Below, piece by piece: positions 6,152-14,092 of a DNA stretch of 35,706 nucleotides (position 1 is the stretch's first letter; each line of letters starts with the position of its first letter). Source of the stretch: CAZEBW01 sp964510205 (GTDB lineage: Bacteria > Chloroflexota > Anaerolineae > VGOG01); the NCBI GenBank assembly GCA_964510205.1, contig CAZEBW010000034.1, positions 1 to 35,706 on the forward strand, in the 5' to 3' direction. Both the position numbers and the translations under genes were made by a program. The notes beneath the pieces are model-generated. The model worked only from the letters and a program-made list of their open reading frames with translations, searched no databases and was not told the origin of the DNA.

Positions 6152-7909
6152 ATGTTAGTTGAACTGAACATCAAGAATTTTGCCATCATTGATGAACTGC
6201 GGCTGAGCTTCGGCCCGGACCTCAACGTCCTGACCGGTGAGACGGGGGCGGGCAAGTCCATCATCGTAGACGCTGTGAGCTACATCTTGGGCGAGAGGGC
6301 GGATAGCGCCGTGATCCGCTCCGGCGCCGACGAGGCGCGGGTGGAGGGCATCTTCCATCTGAACCAGGTTGCCAAAGAGACCGTTCTGCCCCTGCTGCAG
6401 AAGGACGAGCTGGCGGGAGATGACGAGGACGTCCTCATCTTGGCCCGCGAGATTCGGCGGGAGGGGCGCAACATCTGCCGGGTGAACGGGCGGGCCGTCA
6501 CTTTGGCCACTCTGGAGAGCATCGGCCAGCGTTTGGTGGACATCCATGGTCAGACCGAGCACTTGTCCCTGCTCAGGGCACGGGAACACGTCGCTTTCTT
6601 GGATCGCTATGGTGATCTCTGGCCCCTGCGCCAGGAGGTAGCGGACTTGGTGCACGAACTGCGCCAAGTGCGACAGGATTTGCGCGCCCTGGTGCGCGAT
6701 GAGCGAGAGCTGGCTCGCCGGGCCGACCTGTTGACCTATCAGATTCAGGAGATTGCCGCAGCCAATTTGGAGGTTGGCGAGGAGGATGAGCTTGACGAGG
6801 AGCGAACCCGCCTGGCCAACGCCGAGCGGCTCGTGGAGTTGGCCGATGCGGCCTATCGCGCGCTCTACGTGGGTGAGGAGGAACAGCGTTCGGCCATTGA
6901 CCTCCTGGGCCTTGTGGTGCAAAGCTTGGCCAGCTTGAGGAAGATTGATCCCAGCCTCGAGGAGCGGCATCAGGCGGCTGAGGAAGCTTCCTACCAACTG
7001 GAGGACCTGGCTCGGGGCTTGCGGGCCTACCGCGACAGCGTGGAGTTCAACCCCAGCAGGCTGCGCCAGGTGGAGGCCAGGTTGGATCTCATCTACAATC
7101 TGAAGCGCAAGTACGGCGGCTCCATCAACGAGATTCTGGCCTTTGGCCAGGCGGCCCAGCGCGAGCTGGACGGCATAACCCACAGTGAAGAGCGAGTGGA
7201 GGAGCTGGAAGCCCGCGAAGAAGAGCTGCTGCACCAAATCGGGGCTTTGGCCGCCCAGCTCTCGGATCAGCGAAAGGAGACCGCCGAGCGGTTGCGGGAG
7301 GCCATCGAGGCCGAGCTCAAGCACCTGGGCATGGAAGGAGCCCGTTTCGGGGTGGCCATCGAACAGAGAGAGGCCGAGGACGGCGTCTGGGTAGGGGACA
7401 GGCGCTATGCGTTCGATACGACCGGCATGGATCACGTGGAGTTTCTCATTGCGCCCAACGTCGGCGAACCGCTGAAGTCTTTGGTCAAGATCGCCTCTGG
7501 CGGCGAGACCTCGCGTCTGATGCTGGCTCTCAAGACCGTCCTCTCCGCTGCCGACCGCACGCCGACCCTCATTTTTGACGAGATAGACGCCGGCATCGGT
7601 GGACGGGCCGGCGGGATAGTGGGCAAGAAGCTGTGGAGCCTGACTGCTGGGACAGGTCCCGGCGATGCGGGGCACCAGGTACTCTGCGTTACCCACCTCC
7701 CCCAGCTTGCCGGCTATGGCGATGTCCATCTTAGAGTGGACAAGCGGGTCGTCGGCGAACGGACCGTGACCGCCGTGCAGCCGTTAGCAGGGGAAGAGCG
7801 GGTCGAGGAACTGGCCAGCATGCTGGGAACCGTCACCCAGGTCACCCGCCGCAGCGCACAGGAGCTGCTGGAGCGGGCGAAAAAATCTAAGAACGAGGTG
7901 ATGACATGA
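6152..7909 (+). CDS. recN: DNA repair protein RecN
   Basis: A 585-residue SMC-like ATPase that acts early in recombinational repair of double-strand breaks. Walker A is GETGAGKS at about 29-36, followed by SYILGERAD. Central coiled-coil arms are rich in Glu, Arg and Leu. The ABC signature is KIASGGETSRLMLALKTVL, Walker B is TLIFDEIDAGIGG, and the C-terminal block is VLCVTHLPQLAGYGD. Length is typical (550-590). ATG 6152 follows AGGAGG by about 16 nt with a weaker GGGA closer, and the first residues MLVELNIKNFAIID match the family start. The stop overlaps the following short frame by 4 nt. Confidence 0.96.
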   Translation: MLVELNIKNFAIIDELRLSFGPDLNVLTGETGAGKSIIVDAVSYILGERADSAVIRSGADEARVEGIFHLNQVAKETVLPLLQKDELAGDDEDVLILAREIRREGRNICRVNGRAVTLATLESIGQRLVDIHGQTEHLSLLRAREHVAFLDRYGDLWPLRQEVADLVHELRQVRQDLRALVRDERELARRADLLTYQIQEIAAANLEVGEEDELDEERTRLANAERLVELADAAYRALYVGEEEQRSAIDLLGLVVQSLASLRKIDPSLEERHQAAEEASYQLEDLARGLRAYRDSVEFNPSRLRQVEARLDLIYNLKRKYGGSINEILAFGQAAQRELDGITHSEERVEELEAREEELLHQIGALAAQLSDQRKETAERLREAIEAELKHLGMEGARFGVAIEQREAEDGVWVGDRRYAFDTTGMDHVEFLIAPNVGEPLKSLVKIASGGETSRLMLALKTVLSAADRTPTLIFDEIDAGIGGRAGGIVGKKLWSLTAGTGPGDAGHQVLCVTHLPQLAGYGDVHLRVDKRVVGERTVTAVQPLAGEERVEELASMLGTVTQVTRRSAQELLERAKKSKNEVMT

Positions 7910-8372
7910 CAAACGACGAGGAGAAAAAGAAGAAAGTAACGGTGCGGCGGCGACGCCGTACTGAACGGAAGTCTGAAGGCCGGGAAAGGGCTGAAGCCCC
8001 GCACCGTGGATGGCACGTATCACGTATACCTATGCTGACGGTGGCGAGTCCCGCTACGCGCGATTGTACTTCCGCGATGGCTACTTGCGGCAGGTGTTCG
8101 GCTTCACCGGCGAGGGTGGGATGGGTTCGCCGCGCGAGATCATCCCGCAAACTGGCGACACGTTCACCGTCCTGGAGAAATGGCTGCACCTGGACCAAAG
8201 CGGCAAGGTGGCGCAAACTGCCACACAGTCAGGCGGCGCCTTGACCTTCGGCGACCAGATGTTTGCCTGGGATGAGCTGGACGCCGCGCCAGGCGAATAC
8301 ATCGTCGGCTTCATCGTCGAAGACCTGGATGGGAATACGTACGAGGCGTACGAGAGAGTGACCGTGGAGTAG
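7906..8372 (+). pseudogene. Probable remnant of a clostripain-like (C11) protein: both ends present, middle missing
   Basis: Two frames are joined here. From 7906 (ATGA overlap with recN) a highly basic N-terminus reads MTNDEEKKKKVTVRRRRRTE and stays sensible to about position 8010. From about 8010, another frame continues to 8372 as YTYADGGESRYARLYFRDGYL, then ALTFGDQMFAWDELD and GEYIVGFIVEDLDGNTYEAY. From memory this resembles the C-terminal domain of clostripain-related cysteine peptidases in Chloroflexi, and the basic N-terminus resembles the start of such proteins. The peptidase domain between them is absent. I infer an internal deletion with frameshift. The alternative is two genuine small genes: a basic 112-residue protein and a 120-residue beta protein starting ATG 8010, for which no good ribosome-binding site is seen. 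A terminator follows. Confidence 0.55.
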
Positions 8373-8414
8373 ATTGCACAAACTGAGGCGCTGGCCAGGT
8401 CACAATTGAGAGCG

Positions 8415-8442
8415 AAGCGGGAGGTGTATGCCTCCCGCTTTT
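8415..8442 (+). terminator. Rho-independent terminator after the recN region
   Basis: AAGCGGGAGG (8415-8424), a 6-nt loop, CCTCCCGCTT (8431-8440) and a short T-run. It closes the hisS-recN side transcripts before the VOC gene promoter. Confidence 0.8.
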
Positions 8443-8471
8443 GGTTCTCGGACTGGGAATTGTGTTGGTGG

Positions 8472-8500
8472 TTGACCTGCAAGGGCTTGTGCTGTATAAT
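8472..8500 (+). promoter_or_regulatory. Consensus sigma-70-type promoter for the VOC gene
   Basis: TTGACC at 8472-8477, a 17-bp spacer, and TATAAT at 8495-8500. The predicted start near 8507 leaves a leader of about 77 nt before ATG 8584. Confidence 0.8.
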
Positions 8501-8583
8501 ATCGGAGGAACTTAGCCGAGGGCTTTGACGGTTAAGCGATTCATCGGCCAGAGTCCGCATTAAGTGAACAACAAGGAGGCGAA

Positions 8584-8961
8584 ATGGGTGCGCAAGCGAA
8601 TCCGGTAGGATGGTTTGAGATTCCGGTTACGGATATGGCTCGTGCAAAGGCATTCTACGAGCACGTCTTCGCTTTTGAGCTTGAGGAGCACGAGATGGGG
8701 CCGGCCCTCACGGCGTGGTTTCCCATGGCGGACGACGTGGTCGGTTCAGCAGGCAGCCTGATCAAGGCGGAGGGATATGTACCGTCGCTGGAAGGCGTGT
8801 TGATCTACTTCACGGCGCCGGACATAGAGGCCGCACTCACCCGCGTAAGAGAGAAAGGCGGGCGCGTGATCGTGGAGAGAACCAGCATCGGGGAGTTTGG
8901 ATTCGTCGCTCTGATTGAAGACAGCGAGGGCAACCGCATCGGCCTGCATTCCAGGGCGTGA
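8584..8961 (+). CDS. VOC-family (glyoxalase/bleomycin-resistance fold) protein
   Basis: A 125-residue single-domain protein. It begins GWFEIPVTDMARAKAFYEHVF, the typical first beta-alpha unit of the vicinal-oxygen-chelate fold. It ends with a second half, IYFTAPDIEAALTRVREKGG, and EDSEGNRIGLHS, the classic closing motif with a metal-ligand Glu region. Substrates vary widely within this superfamily, so the reaction cannot be named. It is monocistronic: a consensus promoter, GGAGG 4 nt before the ATG, and its own hairpin terminator. Confidence 0.88.
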   Translation: MGAQANPVGWFEIPVTDMARAKAFYEHVFAFELEEHEMGPALTAWFPMADDVVGSAGSLIKAEGYVPSLEGVLIYFTAPDIEAALTRVREKGGRVIVERTSIGEFGFVALIEDSEGNRIGLHSRA

Positions 8962-9004
8962 GCGGTTGCCGATGTGGTTGACGTTGCAAATGTGTTAGAG
9001 AAAG

Positions 9005-9038
9005 AAAAGCGGAAGGCTTGAATTGCCTCCCGCTTTTT
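9005..9038 (+). terminator. Rho-independent terminator of the VOC gene
   Basis: AAAAGCGGAAGGC (9005-9017) pairs with GCCTCCCGCTTTT (9025-9037) with one mismatch around a 7-nt loop, ending in a run of five T. The A-rich 5' arm may let it act in both directions. Confidence 0.8.
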
Positions 9039-9087
9039 GTGTTTGCGAATCCAATCGGTTGTGTTTCAAACGAGTGGACTGGCATTG

Positions 9088-9143
9088 TTGGTCGGAATGG
9101 TATTCCGACGAATTGACGGATTACCAATCCGTCCTACAACCGC
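9088..9143. repeat. 56-bp repeat, copy A (double palindrome)
   Basis: Contains two adjacent palindromes, GTCGGAAT-GGT-ATTCCGAC and GACGGATT-ACC-AATCCGTC. Its reverse complement matches 23396-23451 with 5 differences in 56. Both copies sit just past the 3' end of a minus-strand gene. Confidence 0.85.
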
Positions 9144-9157
9144 TGAAACGCATCCTG

Positions 9158-10585
9158 TCAACCCCCAACTTCAATCCCAACCCTCGACCGTGACTCACCC
9201 CGCAGGTAGCGATTGATGTCCGCTGCGGCGCGCTTGCCGGCGCCCATGGCGCTGATGACGGTGGCCGCGCCGGTGACGGCATCGCCACCAGCCCAAACCC
9301 TGGCCTTGGTGCTCCGGCCCGTCTCCTCGTCGGCCACCACGGTGCCCCACCTGGTGCGCTCCAAGCCTCCGGCATCGGTGAAGACGATCGGATTGGGGCT
9401 GGTGCCGATGGCCACGATCACGACATCTACGTCCATGTCGAACTCTGAGCCGGGGATGGGGATGGGCCGTCGGCGGCCGCTTGCATCAGGCTCGCCCAGC
9501 TCCATGCGGATGCACTTCATGCCCCGAACCCAGCCATTGTCGTCGCCGTAGATCTCCACGGGGTTGGTGAGCAGCTCGAAGACGATGCCCTCCTCTTCGG
9601 CGTTTTCCACCTCCTCCAGCCGGGCTGGCAGCTCTACCCTCGAACGGCGGTAGACGATCTTCACCTCCTCGTACCCCAGACGCAAGGCGCAGCGGGCTGA
9701 GTCCATGGCCACGTTGCCGCCTCCCACGATCGCCGCTCGCTTCTTGACCTTGATGGGCGTATCGTACTCGGGGAAGAGGTAGGCCTTCATCAGGTTGGTG
9801 CGAGTCAGGAACTCGTTGGCCGAATAGACGCCGTTGTAGTTTTCGCCGGGGATGCCCATAAAGCGAGGCAACCCAGCTCCTGTGCCGAGGAACACGGCGT
9901 CGTAGCCTTGCTCATCCAGAAGCTCGTCAATGGTGAAGAGCTTGCCGATGACGGCGTCGAGGCGGATGTCCACCCCCAACTGGCGCACATAGTCTACCTC
10001 GGCCTTGACGACGTCTTTGGGCAAGCGGAATTCGGGGATGCCGTAGATGAGTACGCCGCCCGCTGCGTGTAGCGATTCGAAGATAGTCGCGTCGTGGCCG
10101 TAGCGGGCCAGATCGCCGGCGCAGGTCAGGCCGGCCGGTCCCGCCCCGATGACGGCCACCTTCTTGCCCTCCGCTTTGGGGACCTCGGGTATGGCCATCC
10201 CCCTTTCCATGTCCCAGTCGGCCACGAAGCGCTCCAGTCGCCCAATGGCCACCGGCTCGTACTTCTTGACCAGGACGCAGACCTCTTCGCATTGGGTCTC
10301 CTGGGGACACACCCGCCCGCAGATAGCCGGCAGATTGTTGTCCGCCTTGAGTGCCTCCACTGCGCCGGGCATGTTCCCTTCTTTGATCTTGAGGATGAAT
10401 GCCGGGATGTTGATTCCGACCGGACAGCCATCAATGCATGTCGGCTTCTTGCATTGCAGGCATCGCTCTGCTTCCGCCAGGGCCAGTTCCATGTCAAAGC
10501 CCAGGGCCACCTCGTTGAAGTTGTGGCTGCGCACCTCGGGATCCTGCCGAGGCATCTTCACTCGGTTGGGTTTCACTTTTGCCAT
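9158..10585 (-). CDS. nfnB: NfnB / glutamate-synthase-beta-like NAD(P)H:ferredoxin flavoprotein
   Basis: A 475-residue protein of the GltD-like family. N-terminal 4Fe-4S ligands are in CLQCKKPTCIDGCPVGI and CGRVCPQETQCEEVCV. An FAD Rossmann motif is VIGAGPAGLTCAGDLA, and an NADPH motif is AIVGGGNVAMDSARCALRLG. With the adjacent small subunit it forms the arrangement of NfnAB (electron-bifurcating transhydrogenase) or SudAB (sulfide dehydrogenase, glutamate-synthase-like). Which reaction it performs cannot be told from sequence. A longer frame runs upstream to 10774 but overlaps the partner gene in a different frame. ATG 10585, MAKVKPNRVKMPRQDPEVR, has GGAG at good spacing. It is the second gene of the pair. 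Confidence 0.9.
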   Translation of the reverse strand: MAKVKPNRVKMPRQDPEVRSHNFNEVALGFDMELALAEAERCLQCKKPTCIDGCPVGINIPAFILKIKEGNMPGAVEALKADNNLPAICGRVCPQETQCEEVCVLVKKYEPVAIGRLERFVADWDMERGMAIPEVPKAEGKKVAVIGAGPAGLTCAGDLARYGHDATIFESLHAAGGVLIYGIPEFRLPKDVVKAEVDYVRQLGVDIRLDAVIGKLFTIDELLDEQGYDAVFLGTGAGLPRFMGIPGENYNGVYSANEFLTRTNLMKAYLFPEYDTPIKVKKRAAIVGGGNVAMDSARCALRLGYEEVKIVYRRSRVELPARLEEVENAEEEGIVFELLTNPVEIYGDDNGWVRGMKCIRMELGEPDASGRRRPIPIPGSEFDMDVDVVIVAIGTSPNPIVFTDAGGLERTRWGTVVADEETGRSTKARVWAGGDAVTGAATVISAMGAGKRAAADINRYLRGESRSRVGIEVGG

Positions 10586-10628
10586 TTTGTCTCCTTCAAT
10601 GAATTGAGTAACGAGTTGAGGGTGCGCC

Positions 10629-11462
10629 CTACGCGCCCGCTGTCGCTTCCCACCTTTCCAGTGCTTGCTTCTCCTCTTCGAGGTAAACGCGCTGGCGGGC
10701 CAGCAGCAGGTCCCAGTCCACCTCATGGCCGTCGAACTCCGGACCGTGGACGCAGGCGAATTGGGTCTCTCCACCGACCTCGCAGCGGCAGGAGCCGCAC
10801 ATCCCCGTGCCGTCCACCATGATGGAGTTGAGACTGACGGTGGTGGGCACGTTGAAGGGCTTGGTGGCCAGCGCGGTGAACTTCATCATGATGGCCGGCC
10901 CGATGACCCAGACGTGGCCGATGTCGTCGCGGACCTCCAGCAGCTCTTGGAGAGGGTGCATGACAAATGCCTTGCGCCCGTAGGACCCATCGTCCGTGCA
11001 GATGATGAGCTCATCGGAGACAGAACGTATCTTGTCTTCCCAAAAGATGAGGTCCTTGTTGCGAGCGCCAATGATGGAGATGACGGAGTTCCCGGCCTCT
11101 CGCAAGGCGCGGGCGATGGGATACATGAGGGCAATGCACAAACCGCCGGCGGCACAGATCACCGTGCCGTAGTCCTTGATCTCGGTGGGGTGGCCCAAGG
11201 GGCCGGTGAAGCTGGCCAGCTCGTCGCCGACTTCCAGCGTACCTAAGTGCAGGGTGGTCTTGCCCACCTCCTGAAAGACGATGGTGATCGTGCCCTCCTC
11301 TCGATCGTAATCGGCGATGGTCAGGGGAATGCGCTCGCCTTTCTCCGTGGCGCGCACGATGACGAACTGGCCCGCTTTGGCCTGGCGCGCCACGTCGGGG
11401 GCAGAGATCACCATCAGCTTAACAACCGGCGCTAGGGCCTCCTTAGCTAATATCTCATACAC
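10629..11462 (-). CDS. nfnA: NfnA-like sulfide/dihydroorotate-dehydrogenase-type FAD/NAD-binding subunit
   Basis: A 277-residue ferredoxin-reductase-type subunit. It has an FAD-binding barrel (AGQFVIVRATEKGERIPLTIAD), an NAD-binding domain (ICAAGGLCIALMYPIARALREAG) and a C-terminal 2Fe-2S site (GMCGSCRCEVGGE, FACVHGPEFDGHEVDW). The last motif is diagnostic of the NfnA/SudB type that partners a GltD-like subunit. GTG 11462 is chosen because AGGAGG is 8 nt upstream and VYEILAKEALAPVVKL matches the family start; the frame is open further upstream without homology. It is first in a two-gene operon, 43 nt ahead of nfnB, with its own promoter and a structured leader. Confidence 0.9.
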   Translation of the reverse strand: MYEILAKEALAPVVKLMVISAPDVARQAKAGQFVIVRATEKGERIPLTIADYDREEGTITIVFQEVGKTTLHLGTLEVGDELASFTGPLGHPTEIKDYGTVICAAGGLCIALMYPIARALREAGNSVISIIGARNKDLIFWEDKIRSVSDELIICTDDGSYGRKAFVMHPLQELLEVRDDIGHVWVIGPAIMMKFTALATKPFNVPTTVSLNSIMVDGTGMCGSCRCEVGGETQFACVHGPEFDGHEVDWDLLLARQRVYLEEEKQALERWEATAGA

Positions 11463-11488
11463 GCTTTTACCTCCTCGTTTTCTGTGAT

Positions 11489-11611
11489 GGTAACCATTCA
11501 CCTGCTCCCGTCGGATCGCCAGATCCGATGGTTGAACGGGTTGAATGGGGCTGGTTTCGCCAACTTTGGCCTGGATTTGACAATCCAGGCCGAGCGAGGT
11601 GAACAGTGACC
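11489..11611. repeat. 123-bp palindromic element in the nfn leader
   Basis: Imperfect outer arms GGTAACCATTCACCT (11489-11503) and AGGTGAACAGTGACC (11597-11611) enclose two hairpins: TCGGATC-GCCA-GATCCGA (11511-11528) and a perfect 10-bp stem GGCCTGGATT/AATCCAGGCC (11568-11577, 11582-11591). It lies wholly within the predicted 5' leader of nfnA and could be a MITE or a regulatory RNA. It matches no riboswitch that I know. Confidence 0.65.
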
Positions 11612-11694
11612 TGTGATGAAGATTGCGACTTTCTCGCCTACAAATACAATCGCTTGGATCGCAGATTGCACTCTCTGGGGCTGAAACCCGCATT

Positions 11695-11723
11695 ATTATA
11701 CACCTACTCTTTTCCTAGCGCAA
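11695..11723 (-). promoter_or_regulatory. Promoter of the nfnA-nfnB operon
   Basis: On the minus strand, TTGCGC (11723-11718), a 17-bp spacer and TATAAT (11700-11695). Predicted start near 11688, giving a leader of about 225 nt that includes the 123-bp palindromic element. Confidence 0.7.
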
Positions 11724-11763
11724 GTGCAGGGATGCGACAGGGGGTTCGTGCGGGTTGGTGGAA

Positions 11764-11806
11764 ACAAAAACTCCCCGCCGGCGCACCTGACAGAGCCGAC
11801 GGGGAG
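11764..11806 (-). terminator. Rho-independent terminator of the IclR/hyu operon
   Basis: On the minus strand CTCCCCGTCGGC pairs with GCCGGCGGGGAG around a 12-nt loop, followed by TTTTTGTTTC. It stands about 50 bp after the last gene of the long operon and before the nfn promoter. Confidence 0.85.
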
Positions 11807-11858
11807 ACGCTCACAAGACAACAGAAACATGGCCTCGGATTGGGCAGAGCCCGGGGGT

Positions 11859-12863
11859 CTAACCGTTCCATAGGGTCACGATGGGCAGGTCGCACATGGT
11901 GACCAGACCTGGCATGGCCTCTCGCACGCGGCGGATGGCATTGACGGTGATGGCCACGGTGGCTAGGTCGCCGTTTGTGCCTTTGAGCTTGATCGCCAGG
12001 TCGGGTTTGCCGCTGATGTTGATGGTGTCGCCATCGTCTTCTTCGTCCAGGGCGGCGATGAAGGTCAGGGTCATGAACTCGCCCTCGTCCGTGTAACCCC
12101 GGGCCACCTGCTTGAGGCCCCTCACCTGTCCGGGCTGTACTTCGAAGTGATCGGTTTGGATGGGCCGGTCCGCCACCACCGGCTCGACGCTCGATTCGTA
12201 GCGGGCTAACTTTCTGCCCAGGGTGTAAAAGACCATACCCACGGATTCGGGCAGGCCCACGTGTCCCATTCGGCCGGCAGCCATCCTGGCGTTGAAATCA
12301 TCCACGGTCATACCAGCGCCGATTTTGGTCTGGAAAGGTCCACGCCGGGTGGAGGCGTTGACGACCCGCGTCACGTCAATGCGGTCCACTCGCTGGCAGA
12401 TGGCCGTCAGGTTGAGGGGCAACGAATCCATGATGAAGCCGGGGTTGACGCCGGTTCCTAGCACGGTCTTTCCCGCTCGTTTGGCCGCGGCGTCAATCTC
12501 AGCCGCTTCTTCGGGATGAGCCAGCCAGGGGAAGGAGAGCTCTTCAGCCGTGGAGACGACGTCCAGCCCGGCCTCCAGGATTTCGAGGATCTGATCCTTG
12601 AATAGCTCGAAGTAGGAGTGGGTGGTGTGCAGGACGACATCTGCTTCAGTTTGCGCCAAAACGTGGGCCAGCTCCTCGGCCACAGCAGAGCTCAGCGGGC
12701 GGCCCAGGCCAATGACCTCGCCGACGTCCTTGCCGACCTTGGCCGGGTCAATGTCCACGCCGCCAACTAGCTCCAATCCCTCACGCTCCACGACGTGTCT
12801 CGCCACAGCGCTGCCGATGGGACCAAGCCCATATTCTATCACTCGAATTTTATCTGACCTCAT
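11859..12863 (-). CDS. 2,4-diaminopentanoate-dehydrogenase-like / dihydrodipicolinate-reductase-fold protein
   Basis: A 334-residue NAD(P)-dependent dehydrogenase. The Rossmann motif is VIEYGLGPIGSAVARHVVER, followed by VDIDPAKVGKDVGEV. The DapB-like catalytic region includes VVLHTTHSYFE, DVVSTAEELSFPW and TGVNPGFIMDSLPL, and the C-terminus is MPGLVTMCDLPIVTLW. Length and C-terminal pattern fit the 2,4-diaminopentanoate dehydrogenase group (ornithine breakdown in Clostridia) better than true DapB, which is about 250-270 residues. The ATG at 12863 lacks a perfect ribosome-binding site but GAAAGGAAACC lies just upstream. Last gene of the long operon, 16 nt after the saccharopine-dehydrogenase-like gene. 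The natural substrate here is unknown; context suggests an amino acid or diamine intermediate. Confidence 0.75.
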   Translation of the reverse strand: MRSDKIRVIEYGLGPIGSAVARHVVEREGLELVGGVDIDPAKVGKDVGEVIGLGRPLSSAVAEELAHVLAQTEADVVLHTTHSYFELFKDQILEILEAGLDVVSTAEELSFPWLAHPEEAAEIDAAAKRAGKTVLGTGVNPGFIMDSLPLNLTAICQRVDRIDVTRVVNASTRRGPFQTKIGAGMTVDDFNARMAAGRMGHVGLPESVGMVFYTLGRKLARYESSVEPVVADRPIQTDHFEVQPGQVRGLKQVARGYTDEGEFMTLTFIAALDEEDDGDTINISGKPDLAIKLKGTNGDLATVAITVNAIRRVREAMPGLVTMCDLPIVTLWNG

Positions 12864-12878
12864 GGTTTCCTTTCGCCA

Positions 12879-14009
12879 TTACTTGCTGGAGAGGGTTCTG
12901 AAATGCGCTACAAGCTCCTCGGCCCGCTGGTCACAATCGTCGAATTTCAGCGGAGCCAAGTCGTAGTCCAGAACCTCTTTCATGATCTGGACGGCTTTGT
13001 CGGTGTAGATCACTGTGCCATCCTCTTCGATCCGCTCGATGCCATCGCCGCGCTGTGCGTTTTCGTTGATGGCCACAGCTTCTTCGAGTGTGATTCCCTC
13101 AGGTAGGAATACCTCAGCTCCAGCGGCGCCGACGCGAACCGGATATCCGCCAGGCAATCCCTGCGGGCCATTGGTGTGAGTCAGCAAGCCGGTGTCGCGC
13201 AGCAGGGCCACGGCGTTCTTGACGCCGGAAGCAGCGACCACGGGGTCGAGATGGTTACTACTAAGTCCTGGGGGCAATTCTTGGAGCAGTTGGTCGGTGT
13301 CGAATTGCGGGGTCACGTCGTGATCTCCGACCATGATGCGCAAGAAATAGGGCGGTATGCCACCAGGAGGGGGGGTGCGAAAACAGCGAAGATGGTAGTG
13401 ATGGAACACAGCGTACACACTCACGTTGCGCACGGGCACGTTGAGCCGTTGCGCCACGCTGAGCTGGATGACCGGCACTCTGAGGTCAATGTTGCCCAAT
13501 CCCATAGTCGGCGCTAGACCCTGCTTGGCCAGCACTGTGTTGCTGGCGTCGGCGAAACCGCTGTTGATAACGCGGGGCTTCGCGCCGTGGCCCTTCCAAC
13601 CACAGGCCCGCACAGCCAGCATCAGCTTGCGAGCCAGGGCCATGTGCGTGGGCAGCCAGGGGCCGGAGCCCGCTTCGCCCAGCCGCTCTGCCTTCTCCGG
13701 GGTGAGATACTGATGCCTCACCCACCAGGTTTGCAGGGTGGCGCAGTTTAAGATCAACTGGGGCTGCAAGCGGTCAATGGTCTCTGCCGTAGCGTCCACG
13801 TCTTGCAAGTCTATTTTGACAAACTCCAGGCGAGGGTAGTAACCCTGCAAGACGACTCCACTTGCTACGGTATTGACCTTGCGCTGTCCCCAGTCCTCAT
13901 TGAAATCTGCCCCGACGATGTGCGACATCCCTTCGACGCGGGCCAGCAACTCCAGCACCCAGCTTCCCACGCCTCCCAATCCAACGATGAGAACTTCAGG
14001 TTGTCTCAC
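12879..14009 (-). CDS. Saccharopine-dehydrogenase-like NAD(P)-binding protein
   Basis: A 376-residue protein with an N-terminal Rossmann motif LIVGLGGVGSWVLELLARV, then VKIDLQDVDA, LILNCATLQTWW and a C-terminal domain (VINSGFADASNTVLAKQG). This is the saccharopine dehydrogenase/reductase-like superfamily, which interconverts amino or imino acids with NAD(P). GTG 14009 is chosen because AGGAGG is about 7 nt upstream; the open frame to 14051 has no ribosome-binding site. It is preceded by an 83-bp spacer with a fragment of the CATTGCGAG repeat. It is paired with another amino-acid-type dehydrogenase and hydantoinase subunits, so it probably acts on a downstream product in the same pathway. Confidence 0.75.
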   Translation of the reverse strand: MRQPEVLIVGLGGVGSWVLELLARVEGMSHIVGADFNEDWGQRKVNTVASGVVLQGYYPRLEFVKIDLQDVDATAETIDRLQPQLILNCATLQTWWVRHQYLTPEKAERLGEAGSGPWLPTHMALARKLMLAVRACGWKGHGAKPRVINSGFADASNTVLAKQGLAPTMGLGNIDLRVPVIQLSVAQRLNVPVRNVSVYAVFHHYHLRCFRTPPPGGIPPYFLRIMVGDHDVTPQFDTDQLLQELPPGLSSNHLDPVVAASGVKNAVALLRDTGLLTHTNGPQGLPGGYPVRVGAAGAEVFLPEGITLEEAVAINENAQRGDGIERIEEDGTVIYTDKAVQIMKEVLDYDLAPLKFDDCDQRAEELVAHFRTLSSK

Positions 14010-14092
14010 TTCTTTCCTCCTTGCAAAAAGATTATGCAACTGCCTCGACAATGTTAAGTCAATGTCATTGCGAGCGTTAGGTCCGTTAAATC

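Noticed and set aside
6155..7729. Long open frame on the minus strand opposite recN
   Set aside because: It is a shadow of a GC-rich coding strand: no recognisable domains, and recN on the plus strand has all its motifs.
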